Assembly (NCBI RefSeq): GCF_001542915.1
Contig: NZ_LNNH01000055.1
Coordinates: forward strand, 186,001 to 250,000
Source: Peribacillus simplex
Lineage (GTDB): Bacteria; Bacillota; Bacilli; Bacillales; DSM-1321
Reading direction: 5' to 3'
Length of the DNA: 64,000 nt
Made by a program: the position numbers and the translations under genes. Numbering within the stretch: the stretch's first letter is position 1; each line of letters begins with the position of its first letter. The notes under the pieces were generated by a model, which saw nothing but the letters and a program-made list of their open reading frames with translations, was not told where the DNA came from and did no database searches. Shown here piece by piece: positions 28,326-37,867 of this stretch.

Positions 28326-29620
28326 TAATGAGTAGGGAAGAAAATGAGTTGCACCAAAAAGATTACTCCAAAAATATAAATGAGCGGATGAACCGATTTC
28401 CCTTTTCCGCTGAAAAGCTTCATAAGTGGATAGGTAATGAACCCAATTGCTATCCCAGTCGATATGCTTGACGTAAGCGGCATTGTCAAAATGATCGCAA
28501 ACGCCGGAAATGCCTCATCGAATGTTTTCCAATTGACTTTCGCCAAACCTTCCATCATGAAGCATCCGACGATAATCAAAACAGGAGCCGTGATCGCAGC
28601 AACTGACGAGATTGCAGATATAAGAGGAGAAAAGAAAATCGAAGCAGCGAACAGGATTGCCACGACTGTTGCCGTTAAACCGGTACGCCCGCCTGCAGCC
28701 ACACCCGTGCTCGATTCAACGTAAGCAGTCGATGGGCTTGTACCAAACATGGAGCCCACTGTCGTTGCAATTGCATCACCCAAAAATGCCTTCTTGGCGC
28801 GTGGGATTTTACCGTCCTTCGTGAGCCCAGCCTGCTCCGTCACACCAATCAAGGTACCTGTCGTATCAAAGATCGTTACAAGCAGAAAGGCAAAAACAAC
28901 CGAATATAAAGAATGGGTGAAGACCCCAGCAATATCGATATCAAAAAATACCGGTGTGGGAGGCACCGATAAGACGCCATTGAAATCGAGCAATCCAATG
29001 AAATAGCCGATTACGGCCGTAACGATCATCCCAATGAAAATGGCCCCTTTAATATTGCGCGCCATCAAAATCAAAGTAATGAACAAGCCAGCTAAAGCTA
29101 AAACGGTTCCTGGCTGATGCAAATCACCGAGAGTCACCATCGTTGATTCATTAGGAACAACGATCCCTGCATTCTTCAATCCGATGAACGCGATGAATAA
29201 ACCGATTCCGGATGTAATGCCATACTTTAAAGAATTGGGAATGGCATCAATGATCATTTTACGCAAGCTCGTCACGCTAATTAATAAAAATAGCAGGCCT
29301 GCGATGAAAACAGTCCCGAATACCGTCTGATAGGAGAGGCCCTGCGCTCCCACAACACTAGCAAAATAAGCATTCAAACCCATGCCCGGCGCTATTGCAA
29401 TCGGATATTTCGCAACCAGCCCCATTAAAAGGGTACCTATCACAGCTGATATGACCGTTGCCATGAAAACTTGTTCAAACGGAATTCCGATTGAAGATAG
29501 CAAAGCGGGATTCACAATCAGGATATAAACCATAGTCAAAAATGTCGTAACACCCGCCATGACTTCCGTACGGATATCCGTCCCATTTTCTTTCAGGGAG
29601 AAAAACTTTTCCATAAACAT
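28325..29620 (-). CDS. NCS2-type purine permease (AzgA family)
   Basis: 431-residue membrane transporter of the AzgA branch, which takes up hypoxanthine, guanine or adenine with protons; B. subtilis PbuG and PbuO are of this kind. Typical blocks are MAGVTTFLTMVYILIVNPAL, APGMGLNAYFASVVG, SGIGLFIAFIGLKNAGI, LVTIFDTTGTLIGVTEQAGL and GTSPSTAYVESSTGVAAGGR, with 12-14 hydrophobic helices. Start at 29620 behind GGAGG (spacing 7). It is inserted between spoVA and sigF compared with B. subtilis. A possible PurR operator lies in its leader. Confidence 0.9.
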   Translation of the reverse strand: MFMEKFFSLKENGTDIRTEVMAGVTTFLTMVYILIVNPALLSSIGIPFEQVFMATVISAVIGTLLMGLVAKYPIAIAPGMGLNAYFASVVGAQGLSYQTVFGTVFIAGLLFLLISVTSLRKMIIDAIPNSLKYGITSGIGLFIAFIGLKNAGIVVPNESTMVTLGDLHQPGTVLALAGLFITLILMARNIKGAIFIGMIVTAVIGYFIGLLDFNGVLSVPPTPVFFDIDIAGVFTHSLYSVVFAFLLVTIFDTTGTLIGVTEQAGLTKDGKIPRAKKAFLGDAIATTVGSMFGTSPSTAYVESSTGVAAGGRTGLTATVVAILFAASIFFSPLISAISSVAAITAPVLIIVGCFMMEGLAKVNWKTFDEAFPAFAIILTMPLTSSISTGIAIGFITYPLMKLFSGKGKSVHPLIYIFGVIFLVQLIFFPTH

Positions 29621-29686
29621 ATTTAGACCTCCAGATCTAAAGGAAACACCGACAACCGTTTGCATGCAAAGACTTGGTGCCCTAGA

Positions 29687-29796
29687 ATTATACTGCAACG
29701 ACGCTTTTCCTGTTGAAACATTCGTTGAATGAACGAAAAAAAACGAATGAAAAGCGCGACCTTTACTATAATATTCGTTTTTAATTCTAAATTCAA
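29687..29796 (-). promoter_or_regulatory. Promoter and possible PurR operator of the purine permease
   Basis: TTGAAT (29791-29796), a 17-nt spacer and TATTAT (29768-29773) form a good minus-strand promoter. Two inverted CGAA cores (29774-29777 and 29744-29747) stand 26 nt apart, the geometry of paired PurBoxes; flanks match only partly. A second TATAAT (29687-29692) has no clear -35. A hairpin with arms CGCTTTTC/GAAAAGCG and CATTCGTT/AACGAATG (29702-29755) lies between. Confidence 0.45.
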
Positions 29797-29903
29797 TAAA
29801 AAAATTGGATGGACAGCGATATTTTCATATTTTTTTATCCTTCCCGGATGAAAGGGAGTCAATCACTTTCACTTTCTTCCAAACAAGAGATTTATCTCCA
29901 GAA

Positions 29904-29949
29904 AAAAATGAAAAACCACATGAATCATTGATTCATGTGGTTTTTCATT
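29904..29949 (-). terminator. Terminator behind sigF
   Basis: AAAAACCACATGAAT and ATTCATGTGGTTTTT form a perfect 15-bp stem that contains the sigF stop codon; CATTTTTTTC follows on the minus strand. Confidence 0.9.
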
Positions 29950-30692
29950 TGCTGAAGAATCTTTTTTTCTAGCCTAGAAACTTGAACTTGCGATATTCCA
30001 AGCCTCGCAGCCACTTCCGATTGTGTCTGGTCCTTGTAATATCTCAGGAAAACGATCAGTCTTTCTCTTTCATTCAATTCCTGGATTGCTTCTTTTAAGG
30101 CGATCTGATCGAACCATGATGTTTCATTATTATCGGCAATCTGATCAAGAAGCGTAATCGGGTCCCCATCATTCTCGTAAACCGTTTCATGGATGGATGA
30201 AGGGCTCCTGCTTGCTTCCTGGGCCATGATGATTTCCTCAGGCGATAGGTCGAGGTGTTCCGCCAGTTCATTGACAGTCGGGACACGGCCATACGTCTTG
30301 GAAAGTTCTTCTTTCGCCCTGCGGATTTTATTCGCCATTTCCTTTAAGGACCGGCTGACCTTTACAGTTCCGTCATCGCGGATAAAACGTTGGATTTCAC
30401 CAATGATCATTGGCACAGCATACGTTGAGAACTTCACTTCAAACGATAAGTCAAATTTATCCACGGACTTCAACAGACCAATACAGCCAATTTGATACAG
30501 GTCATCCGGTTCGTAACCTCGATTGAGGAATCTTTGCACCACTGACCATACAAGCCTAAGATTGCTATTGACGATCAGGTTTCTTGCGTCTTGATCACCG
30601 CTTTGGCTGCGTTGGATTAAACTCCGCAATTCCTCATCTTTTAAATGGGGCTGGCCTTTTTTGCTCTTCTCGTTTTTAACCTCCACATCCAT
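29925..30692 (-). CDS. sigF: Forespore sigma factor SigF
   Basis: First compartment-specific sigma factor of sporulation, 255 residues. Region 2 (LVWSVVQRFLNRGYEPDDLY; KFSTYAVPMIIGEIQRFIRD), region 3 (VSRSLKEMANKIRRAKEELS) and region 4 (YYKDQTQSEVAARLGISQVQ) are near-identical in layout to B. subtilis SigF. Held inactive by SpoIIAB, encoded just upstream. The ATG at 30692 follows GGGAGAC; a TTG two codons earlier is less likely. Confidence 0.97.
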   Translation of the reverse strand: MDVEVKNEKSKKGQPHLKDEELRSLIQRSQSGDQDARNLIVNSNLRLVWSVVQRFLNRGYEPDDLYQIGCIGLLKSVDKFDLSFEVKFSTYAVPMIIGEIQRFIRDDGTVKVSRSLKEMANKIRRAKEELSKTYGRVPTVNELAEHLDLSPEEIIMAQEASRSPSSIHETVYENDGDPITLLDQIADNNETSWFDQIALKEAIQELNERERLIVFLRYYKDQTQSEVAARLGISQVQVSRLEKKILQQMKNHMNQ

Positions 30693-30705
30693 ATGCAAGT
30701 CTCCC

Positions 30706-31146
30706 TTAATTGCACAAAGCTCTGCTTGTAGTTAAGTGCTTTTTTAATCGAATGATCGTGCCTTCGCCCTTATGGGATACGATATTGATTTCATCCATGA
30801 AGTTTTCCATAATGGTGAATCCCATGCCAGAACGTTCAAGCTCCGGCTTCGTCGTGAACAACGGTTGTTTGGCTTCTTCGACGTCCTCAATGCCCAGTCC
30901 TTCATCCCTTATGGTCAGCTCGACGGTATCGCCTTCGATGACCGCTGAAATGTATACCCAACCTTCCGGGTCACTCTCATACCCATGAATGATTGAATTC
31001 GTAACCGCTTCAGACACGACCGTCTTGATTTCCGTCAATTCATCCATCGTCGGGTCCAATTGGGCGATGAAAGCCGCAACAGTTACCCTGGCAAAAGATT
31101 CATTTTGGCTTAGTGCAGAAAATTTCGTTTCCATTTTATTTTTCAT
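30706..31146 (-). CDS. spoIIAB: Anti-sigma-F factor and kinase SpoIIAB
   Basis: 146-residue GHKL ATPase/kinase that binds sigma-F and phosphorylates SpoIIAA. N box ([15 protein letters not shown]), G1 ([14 protein letters not shown]), and ATP-lid/G2 ([17 protein letters not shown]) are all present. The start at 31146 matches the family and comes one base after the spoIIAA stop. Confidence 0.97.
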   Translation of the reverse strand: MKNKMETKFSALSQNESFARVTVAAFIAQLDPTMDELTEIKTVVSEAVTNSIIHGYESDPEGWVYISAVIEGDTVELTIRDEGLGIEDVEEAKQPLFTTKPELERSGMGFTIMENFMDEINIVSHKGEGTIIRLKKHLTTSRALCN

Positions 31147-31147
31147 A

Positions 31148-31498
31148 TTAGGCAACCCCCAGTCTTTGCAAAGCGTTTTTTTCGGATAGTTCCATTTTAA
31201 CAATTTTAAACAACCCTGACATCTCAAATAACCGCTTTACTGCTGGAGAAATTGCACAGACCACCATTTCGCCTTGCTTTTTATTGACTTGCTTATAACG
31301 CCCTAAAATGACGCCGAGCCCTGAACTGTCCATAAAATGCAATTCTTCCATGTTGAGGATAATATGCTGGATGTTATGCTTTTGAATGGCTGCCTCTGCC
31401 TGGTTTTTCAATCTTTCTGCTGTATGATGATCCAAATCACCTTTGAGACGAATGCACAATACACGATTCTTCGCCTCCATATTAATCGTAAGACTCAC
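31148..31498 (-). CDS. spoIIAA: Anti-anti-sigma factor SpoIIAA
   Basis: 116-residue STAS-domain protein whose unphosphorylated form frees sigma-F from SpoIIAB. The phosphorylation serine is in [15 protein letters not shown]; by count it is Ser58, the same position as in B. subtilis. GTG start behind GGAGG. Directly preceded by a sigma-H promoter. Confidence 0.97.
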   Translation of the reverse strand: MSLTINMEAKNRVLCIRLKGDLDHHTAERLKNQAEAAIQKHNIQHIILNMEELHFMDSSGLGVILGRYKQVNKKQGEMVVCAISPAVKRLFEMSGLFKIVKMELSEKNALQRLGVA

Positions 31499-31534
31499 TA
31501 TATACAGCCTCCTTCACTGTCTTATAAGAGTCAA

Positions 31535-31560
31535 ATTCTCTTTTTCACCTGCCGATTCCT
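31535..31560 (-). promoter_or_regulatory. Sigma-H promoter of the spoIIA operon
   Basis: On the minus strand AGGAAT (31555-31560) is followed after 13 nt by AGAGAAT (31535-31541), fitting AGGAwww-RnnGAAT. It lies between dacF and spoIIAA, as known for Bacillus. Confidence 0.8.
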
Positions 31561-31627
31561 TCTTAACAACAAAACTAGTGCCGTTTCGCCTAAATTAGTA
31601 CTATTACCAGCCATTGCGACATTTTTC

Positions 31628-32794
31628 TTATTTGGCTTGGGTAAACATGCCGAAAGCACGTTTGTACAGTTGCCACCAGCTCGCATTTTTAACCGTTTTC
31701 TTCGCAACAATTGGCGATTTTACATATACCTTTCCGTTTTTCTTCAATTCAAGCGTCCCGATTTCATCACCCTTTTGAATCGGAGCTTTCAAATCTTTAT
31801 TAAGTGTGATTTTTTTAGTGAAGTCCTTGGCCGTTCCGTTCTTGGCCGTCAAAACTGAAATAGGCTCGCTTGTCACACCAACAACAGATTTCTCATTGCC
31901 TTTACTTACCTTCGTTTCCCCTAGCACCTCTCCGCGCTTATAAATCGGATAGGTGATGTATTGTGAAAATGCGTAATCCAGCATCTTCGTAACCTGTGCA
32001 TTCCGTTCCTTTGGGGAAGCAGCTCCGAATACGACGGCAATGACGCGCATATTCCCCTTTTTTGCCGTTGCTGTTAAACAGTACTTCGCTTCATTCGTGA
32101 ATCCTGTCTTCAGGCCATCCACGCCTGGGTAAAATTTCACCAATCTGTTCGTGTTCACAAGCCAGAATTTCTTTTCCGTATTTTCACGGAGATAATCTTC
32201 ATATGTACCCGTGAACCTTGTAATCGTATCGTATTTCAATAGCTCCTTCGCCATGATCGACATATCATGGGCGGAACTGTAATGATCCTTAACCGGAAGG
32301 CCTGTTGCGTTTTGGAACTTTGTATTTTTTAAACCAAGTTCTTTTGCCTTTTCATTCATTTTCTTAACGAATTCTTCTTCCGAACCGGCAAGGTGTTCAG
32401 CCATCGCCACCGATGCGTCATTCGCCGAACCAATCGAAATGCCTTTAAGCATGTGCTCTGTGGTCATTTCTTCACCTGGCTCGAGGAAAATTTGGGATCC
32501 CCCCATCGATGCTGCATACTCGCTCGTCCTGATTTTTTCCTTCATGCTAAGCTCGCCTTTATCGATCGCTTCCATGATCAGCAGCATCGTCATGATTTTC
32601 GTCATGCTTGCTGGTGAAAGACGAACATCCGAATTTTTATCATATAGAACAGTACCTGTATCCCGTTCAATCAAAATAGCGGATTTAGCATTCGCTGCCA
32701 AGTCCACACCTTTATTTTCCGCTGCCTTTGTATGTGGGATGCCAAAACTTATTGCGATTAATACCGTTAAAAATAGAGAAAGAACCCGCTTCAT
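31628..32794 (-). CDS. dacF: D-alanyl-D-alanine carboxypeptidase DacF
   Basis: Forespore low-molecular-weight penicillin-binding protein, 388 residues. Export signal MKRVLSLFLTVLIAISFG, catalytic SMTK in SPASMTKIMTMLLIM, second motif SAN (GISIGSANDASVAMA, where SGN is more common) and KTG in GLKTGFTN; then the C-terminal beta domain and an amphipathic tail (SWWQLYKRAFGMFTQ) for membrane attachment. Start at 32794 removes a five-residue leader without a ribosome site. Head of dacF-spoIIA-sigF. The interplay with DacB would set cortex cross-linking. Confidence 0.95.
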   Translation of the reverse strand: MKRVLSLFLTVLIAISFGIPHTKAAENKGVDLAANAKSAILIERDTGTVLYDKNSDVRLSPASMTKIMTMLLIMEAIDKGELSMKEKIRTSEYAASMGGSQIFLEPGEEMTTEHMLKGISIGSANDASVAMAEHLAGSEEEFVKKMNEKAKELGLKNTKFQNATGLPVKDHYSSAHDMSIMAKELLKYDTITRFTGTYEDYLRENTEKKFWLVNTNRLVKFYPGVDGLKTGFTNEAKYCLTATAKKGNMRVIAVVFGAASPKERNAQVTKMLDYAFSQYITYPIYKRGEVLGETKVSKGNEKSVVGVTSEPISVLTAKNGTAKDFTKKITLNKDLKAPIQKGDEIGTLELKKNGKVYVKSPIVAKKTVKNASWWQLYKRAFGMFTQAK

Positions 32795-32822
32795 CTCCAT
32801 ACCCTCCAATCTTTATATCTTT

Positions 32823-32852
32823 TATTTTTTCCACAAAACCCATTTTTATACA
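32823..32852 (-). promoter_or_regulatory. Sigma-F type promoter of dacF
   Basis: On the minus strand TGTATA (32847-32852), a 14-nt spacer and GGAAAAAATA (32823-32832) fit the sigma-F consensus (GyATA - GGnnAnAAT). It lies 29 nt before dacF. Confidence 0.65.
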
Positions 32853-32958
32853 AATAAAGATCAATTTTGAATTTTCAACAGACACATAAGATAAAAGAGT
32901 ATGCATATGTTCCCCTCTGCTCACTCCGACCGACTCTGGATAAGCGGCTCCAGAAGTA

Positions 32959-33044
32959 AAATGAAACGGTTGAGTCCAGATCTCCAACTGTCGGTAATAT
33001 GGATTCCATCTTCGTGGTTGGTCACACACAGTGGTATGAGGCGG
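32959..33044. repeat. Degenerate partial copy of the 186-bp repeat
   Basis: ATGAAACGGTTGAGTCCAGA, GGATTCCATCTTCGTGGT and CACAGTGGTATGAGGCGG line up, in order, with the end and beginning of the tandem unit found at 33521-34075, with many substitutions. It suggests an older, larger array. Confidence 0.55.
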
Positions 33045-33173
33045 TCTAAGGTACAAGTTACTCACGAACCCGGGTTTTGCATGGAATTCGAGGCCGTTTT
33101 TCGTGAATTTCGCGCTTTTCACACACAATTGCGATCGTTTCTTGACTGCTCCTTGCGCATTATTATCGAATTT

Positions 33174-33253
33174 GGCTCGAGTTGATGCGTTCTTTCACCA
33201 GTTCGGAGCGTTATTAGCCAGTTCGGCACTTTTACTCGCGAGTTTAACTTTGC
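33174..33253. repeat. Degenerate 20-bp tandem motif
   Basis: Four phases of about 20 bp: GGCTCGAGTTGATGCGTTCT, TTCACCAGTTCGGAGCGTTA, TTAGCCAGTTCGGCACTTTT, ACTCGCGAGTTTAACTTTGC. The shared core is CCAGTTCGG or a variant. Confidence 0.55.
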
Positions 33254-33339
33254 CTAGAACTTGAGGCGCATTCTTATAAAAATCAAGCTTTTTACATGCT
33301 TTTTGTACCGTTTCTCGCCAACAATTTTGCGCCAACCTG

Positions 33340-34104
33340 ATTCCATTTACATGGTCACACAGAGTGAAATGGAACGGGTGCGCAGAACTCCTGAGGGATA
33401 TGCATGTCTATGTGGTACCCAGGCGCAAACGCCGAGGAGGTCACGGACCGCCCGCGGAAAGGGAACGCCTGCAGTGCAATGAAACGGTCTAGTTCAGATT
33501 ATCCAAACTTTGTACAATCGGGATCCGTCCTAGTGGTCAAGCAGAGTGGAATGGAACGGAAGGCGGGAGACTCCTGCGGGATATGCGTGTCTACGCGAGA
33601 CCCCGCAGGCTGAAAGCCGAGGAGGCTCACGGACCGCCCGCGGGAAAAGGAACGCCTGCAGTGCAATGAAACGGTCTAGTTCAGATTATCCAAACTTTGT
33701 ACAATCGGGATCCGTCCTAGTGGTCAAGCAGAGTGGAATGGAACGGAAGACGGGAGACTCCTGCGGGATATGCGTGTCTACGTGAGACCCCGCAGGCTGA
33801 AAGCCGAGGAGGCTCACGGACCGCCCGCGGAAAAGGAACGCCTGCAGTGCAATGAAACGGTCTAGTTCAGATTATCCAAACTTTGTACAATCGGGATTCG
33901 TCCTAGTGGTCAAGCAGAGTGGAATGGAACGGAAGGCGGGAGACTCCTGCGGGATATGCGTGTCTACGTGAGACCCCGCAGGCTGAAAGCCGAGGAGGCT
34001 CACGGACCGCCCGCGGAAAGGGAACGCCTGCAGTGCAATGAAACGGTCTACGTTTAGATTCTTTAAACTTTGTCGGGATCCGTCCTAGTGGTCGAGCAAA
34101 GGGG
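33340..34104. repeat. Tandem array of a ~186-bp palindromic repeat
   Basis: Three almost identical units (33521-33707, 33708-33893, 33894-34075; 187, 186 and 182 bp), one diverged unit in front (about 33340-33520) and a short partial unit behind. Each contains strong inverted repeats, such as CCTGCGGG/CCCCGCAGG and GGCT-GAA-AGCC, and the GC-rich block CACGGACCGCCCGCGG. The unit length is not a multiple of three and open frames change between units, so it is not coding. Sequences of this palindromic type are dispersed in Bacillaceae intergenic regions. Confidence 0.9.
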
Positions 34105-34120
34105 CATTAAATCCAAAATC

Positions 34121-34167
34121 TAAAAAAACTGTAGACAAACTCAATGGTTATCGAGTTTGTCTACAGT
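34121..34167 (-). terminator. Terminator behind pdp
   Basis: ACTGTAGACAAACTC and GAGTTTGTCTACAGT form a perfect 15-bp stem (34128-34167), followed on the minus strand by TTTTTTT. Confidence 0.92.
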
Positions 34168-34186
34168 GACATTTTGGCAAATGTTC

Positions 34187-35491
34187 TTATTCCATAATTT
34201 CTTTATAAATCAATGTCGGTTTTTCAACTTTCGCTTTTGAAACCGCAATGCTTTCATACAATTTTTCCTTCACTTTTGAAACATCTTCAAAGTTGCTGTA
34301 AATCGTTACAAGGGATTCACCTTTTGCCACGGTTTCCCCAATTTTTTTACGGAGTACAAGCCCGACTGCCAAATCGATTTCCGATTCTTTCGTCGCCCGG
34401 CCTGCGCCTAACAGCATGGCTGCCGTCCCCACTTCGTCAGCGATGATTTCCGATACATATCCGTCCTCTTTCGCTTCCAGCTCAAAGGTATAAGACGCCT
34501 GCGGAAGTTTTTCCGGATGATCGACAACCGATCCATCGCCACCCTGCGCTTCCAAGAATATCTTGAACGAGTTAAGTGCAGATCCATCTTTGATTGCATT
34601 TTCAAGCAATGTTCTTGCCTCTTTCAATGAGCTTGCTTTTTTTGCTAGGTATACCATATGGCTTCCCAGTGTTAAAGAAAGTTCCGTTAAATCCTCCGGT
34701 CCTTCTCCTTTAAGCGTATCGATCGCTTCCTTCACTTCCAGGGCATTTCCGATAGCATATCCAAGCGGTTGGCTCATGTCGGAAATGACTGCCATCGTAT
34801 TTCTTCCGACGTTGTTCCCGATACTCACCATCGCATGCGCCAATTCTTCCGAATCTGCAAGGGTTTTCATGAAAGCGCCTGCTCCCGTTTTAACATCCAG
34901 TACAATTGCATCGGCACCGGCAGCTATTTTCTTGCTCATGATCGAGCCGGCAATCAAACCGATGCTATTGACGGTGGCCGTTACATCGCGCAAGGCATAC
35001 AGTTTTTTATCGGCCGGGGTCAAGTTCCCGCTTTGTCCGATGACTGCGATTTTGTTTTTATTCACAAGTCGAATGAATTCATCATTTTCAATTTCTACAT
35101 GAAAACCCGAAACAGACTCCAACTTATCGATCGTGCCGCCCGTGTGGCCAAGACCTCGGCCTGACATTTTTGCAACGGGAACACCTACCGCAGCGACCAA
35201 TGGTCCAAGCACTAGTGTCGTCGTATCGCCAACACCGCCTGTAGAATGTTTATCGACCTTGATCCCTTCAATCATCGATAAATCAATTTGATCACCCGAC
35301 TCGACCATTGCCATCGTTAAATCAGCGCGCTCCTGCTCATTCATTCCTTTGAAATAAACGGCCATTGACCAAGCACTCATTTGGTAATCAGGAATCGTTC
35401 CATCCGTGAAGCCTTTGATAATGAACTGGATTTCCTCTGTTGAAAGGGCCTTTCCATCACGTTTTTTCTCAATTAAGTCTACCATTCTCAT
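34187..35491 (-). CDS. pdp: Pyrimidine-nucleoside phosphorylase
   Basis: Splits uridine, thymidine and deoxyuridine with phosphate. 434 residues with the family signature at [20 protein letters not shown], phosphate loop [15 protein letters not shown] and C-terminal domain. I start at 35491, supported by the conserved [10 protein letters not shown] opening. Third gene of drm-pupG-pdp; in B. subtilis pdp sits in another operon with dra and nupC, so its place here makes a complete nucleoside catabolic unit. Confidence 0.95.
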   Translation of the reverse strand: MRMVDLIEKKRDGKALSTEEIQFIIKGFTDGTIPDYQMSAWSMAVYFKGMNEQERADLTMAMVESGDQIDLSMIEGIKVDKHSTGGVGDTTTLVLGPLVAAVGVPVAKMSGRGLGHTGGTIDKLESVSGFHVEIENDEFIRLVNKNKIAVIGQSGNLTPADKKLYALRDVTATVNSIGLIAGSIMSKKIAAGADAIVLDVKTGAGAFMKTLADSEELAHAMVSIGNNVGRNTMAVISDMSQPLGYAIGNALEVKEAIDTLKGEGPEDLTELSLTLGSHMVYLAKKASSLKEARTLLENAIKDGSALNSFKIFLEAQGGDGSVVDHPEKLPQASYTFELEAKEDGYVSEIIADEVGTAAMLLGAGRATKESEIDLAVGLVLRKKIGETVAKGESLVTIYSNFEDVSKVKEKLYESIAVSKAKVEKPTLIYKEIME

Positions 35492-35556
35492 ATTAGAATC
35501 CCCACTTCTTAAAGGCACCGCCGTTCTCGGGTGCACTTGTATTTTTTTTGATCGGT

Positions 35557-36369
35557 TTATATGTCCTTAACGATTTGCTTAACAAATTCCAGAAAACTGC
35601 TTTTCACCTTTTCAGTCGTTTCGATTACCTCTTCATGTGACAACGGCTGATCCAGAATGCCTGCGGCCATGTTGGTTATGCATGAAATTCCGAGAACTTT
35701 CATGTCACTATGTCTAGCCACGATGACTTCGGGAACAGTGGACATGCCAACAGCATCCCCTCCAAGGATCCTTGCCATTTTCACTTCTGCCGGTGTTTCA
35801 TAGGTCGGCCCTGAATTCCCCACATAGACGCCTTCCTTAATATCCATGCCAAGTGAAGATGCGATTTTTTTCGCTTTAGCCCGTAGGTCTTTATTATAAG
35901 CTTCAGACATATCAGGGAACCTAGGCCCGAAACGATCTTCATTAGGGCCGATCAGCGGGTTTGTCCCCATAAAATTGATATGATCGGTAATGAGCATCAA
36001 ATCTCCTGGTGCGAAGCTTTCATTAACACTTCCGGCAGCGTTCGTTACGATTAACTGCTTCACACCGAGAAGTTTCATTACACGTACAGGGAAGGTGACC
36101 TTCTCCATTGAGTAGCCTTCATAAAAATGAAAACGACCTTGCATCGCCACCACTTTTTTACCGCTTAGTTGGCCAATGACAAGCTGACCTGCGTGTCCTT
36201 CAACAGTCGATACCGGAAACTCCGGGATATCATGGTAAGGAATCGTGATCGGATTTTCTATTTCATCTGCCAATACTCCCAGTCCGGAACCAAGTATCAG
36301 TCCTATTTCCGGAGAGCCTTCTATCTTATTTTTTATGAATGCTGCAGCTGTCTCTATTTTATTGAACAT
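35557..36369 (-). CDS. pupG: Purine-nucleoside phosphorylase
   Basis: Phosphorolysis of guanosine and inosine (trimeric PNP type), 270 residues. The phosphate/ribose loops [28 protein letters not shown], the [21 protein letters not shown] block and the base pocket [20 protein letters not shown] are evident. Lies 15 nt behind drm. Confidence 0.96.
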   Translation of the reverse strand: MFNKIETAAAFIKNKIEGSPEIGLILGSGLGVLADEIENPITIPYHDIPEFPVSTVEGHAGQLVIGQLSGKKVVAMQGRFHFYEGYSMEKVTFPVRVMKLLGVKQLIVTNAAGSVNESFAPGDLMLITDHINFMGTNPLIGPNEDRFGPRFPDMSEAYNKDLRAKAKKIASSLGMDIKEGVYVGNSGPTYETPAEVKMARILGGDAVGMSTVPEVIVARHSDMKVLGISCITNMAAGILDQPLSHEEVIETTEKVKSSFLEFVKQIVKDI

Positions 36370-36384
36370 CTATTTCTCTCCCCC

Positions 36385-37572
36385 TTATTTTAAATCGCCC
36401 AATATACTTTTCCCGAAGGCAGGCATTTTCACATCGAAATTAGCAGAAACTGTCGCCCCGATATCTGCAAATGTATCTCTTATTGGAAGCTCGGTTCCTT
36501 CTTTAAATCGTTTGGAATAGACCAGTAATGGCACATATTCACGTGTATGATCGGTTCCTTCATGCACAGGGTCATTACCATGATCGGCAGTGATGATCAA
36601 TAAGTCATCCTCTTTCAGCTTTTCAAGGACTTCCGGCATCCTGGCGTCGAATTCTTCCAATGCCTTACCGTATCCCTCCGGATCGCGACGGTGGCCGTAT
36701 AAAGCATCGAAGTCGACTAGGTTAAGGAAGCTCAGTCCCCTGAAGTCCTGGTCTATCGTTTGGATCAATTTGTCCATTCCGTCCATATTGGATACGGTCC
36801 TCAGTGATTCAGTTACGCCTTCCCCATCAAAAATATCCGAGATTTTCCCAATGGCAAGAACATCGAATCCCGAATCCTTCAATTCATCCATCACTGTCCG
36901 ATTAAAAGGCTTCAATGCATAATCATGACGATTAGACGTCCTTTTGAAGCTGCCCGGTTCCCCAGTGAAAGGTCTCGCGATCACGCGTCCGACCTTGTAC
37001 TCATCAGCCATTGTCACTTCACGTGCAATTTCACAAATCTTGTATAATTCTTCAATCGGAACGATATCTTCATGTGCAGCGATCTGCAAAACGGAATCAG
37101 CTGATGTATAAACAATCAATGCGCCCGTCTTCATATGCTCTTCGCCAAGCCTTTCCATGATTTCCGTTCCGCTTGCTGGGACGTTTCCTATAATTCCACG
37201 GCCCATTTTCGCTTCAAGTTCATTGACCAACAATTCAGGAAATCCGTTTGGAAACACACGGAATGGCGTGGAGATGTTCAGCCCCATGATTTCCCAATGC
37301 CCGGTCATCGTATCTTTTCCCGTTGATGCTTCTTTCATTTTCGTATAGTATGCGAGAGGTTGCTGAGCTTTATCTATCCCTTTTATTTCACGGATATTGC
37401 CTAAACCGAGTTTTGCCAGATTCGGCATGTGCAGCCCATTCATTTCTTCTGCAATATGCCCGAGTGTATCGGACCCTTTATCGCCGAATAAATCCGCATC
37501 GGGTGCTTCGCCGATTCCAACCGAATCCATGACCACTACAAATATACGTTTAAAAGCTGAATTCCCTTCCAT
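36385..37572 (-). CDS. drm: Phosphopentomutase
   Basis: Interconverts (deoxy)ribose-1- and -5-phosphate, feeding nucleoside sugars to central metabolism. 395 residues of the alkaline-phosphatase-like superfamily: metal Asp and Ser/Thr site in [20 protein letters not shown] and [15 protein letters not shown], and C-terminal [20 protein letters not shown]. The ATG at 37572 is 7 nt behind AGGAGG; a second ATG two codons upstream is too close. Head of the operon; called deoB in other bacteria. Confidence 0.96.
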   Translation of the reverse strand: MEGNSAFKRIFVVVMDSVGIGEAPDADLFGDKGSDTLGHIAEEMNGLHMPNLAKLGLGNIREIKGIDKAQQPLAYYTKMKEASTGKDTMTGHWEIMGLNISTPFRVFPNGFPELLVNELEAKMGRGIIGNVPASGTEIMERLGEEHMKTGALIVYTSADSVLQIAAHEDIVPIEELYKICEIAREVTMADEYKVGRVIARPFTGEPGSFKRTSNRHDYALKPFNRTVMDELKDSGFDVLAIGKISDIFDGEGVTESLRTVSNMDGMDKLIQTIDQDFRGLSFLNLVDFDALYGHRRDPEGYGKALEEFDARMPEVLEKLKEDDLLIITADHGNDPVHEGTDHTREYVPLLVYSKRFKEGTELPIRDTFADIGATVSANFDVKMPAFGKSILGDLK

Positions 37573-37667
37573 GCTCATTCCTCCTAAAATAGTAAATCGC
37601 TTTTTATACTCTTTATATTACCCTTATCCAGCTTAGTTACTCTGTAAAAAAATCAAATCGCGAGAAC

Positions 37668-37681
37668 GTCAGAAGTCTGAC
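37668..37681. promoter_or_regulatory. Inverted repeat at the drm start site
   Basis: GTCAGA-AG-TCTGAC, a perfect 6-bp inverted repeat with a 2-nt centre, lies just behind the predicted transcription start of drm. A repressor operator is plausible; I cannot name the protein. Confidence 0.45.
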
Positions 37682-37689
37682 CTCTCTAT

Positions 37690-37718
37690 ATTGTAAACGA
37701 TTACCTAGATGGAGACAA
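37690..37718 (-). promoter_or_regulatory. drm promoter with overlapping cre site
   Basis: TTGTCT (37713-37718), a 17-nt spacer and TACAAT (37690-37695) on the minus strand. TGTAAACGATTACC (37692-37705) matches the CcpA site TGWAANCGNTNWCA at 13 of 14 positions and covers the -10. Carbon catabolite repression of the operon is the inference. Confidence 0.8.
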
Positions 37719-37802
37719 ATAATATATTTCAAAAAAACAACGAAGTGTTGATAGGCATGAGCAGGAATTCCCAGCCGGATTTTCGCTACTCGCACTTACC
37801 AT

Positions 37803-37845
37803 AAAAAGGCCGCTCCCCTCCCTGATCTGCAGGAAGGAAGCAACC
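37803..37845 (-). terminator. Terminator behind xerD
   Basis: On the minus strand GGTTGCTTCCTTCC pairs with GGAGGGGAGCGGCC (including G-T pairs) around a 10-nt loop, followed by TTTTTAT. Confidence 0.75.
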
Positions 37846-37867
37846 GCTCTATCATTCTACCATTCTA

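Noticed and set aside
29621..29767. Guanine or adenine riboswitch for the purine permease
   Set aside because: No purine-aptamer loop sequences are present on the minus strand; only a hairpin and promoter-like elements.
32712..33785. Open reading frames of 70-140 codons across the repeat region
   Set aside because: They change frame between units, have no ribosome sites and overlap dacF or its promoter.
33340..34104. CRISPR array
   Set aside because: Units are about 186 bp and contiguous, without short repeats and unique spacers, and no cas genes are near.
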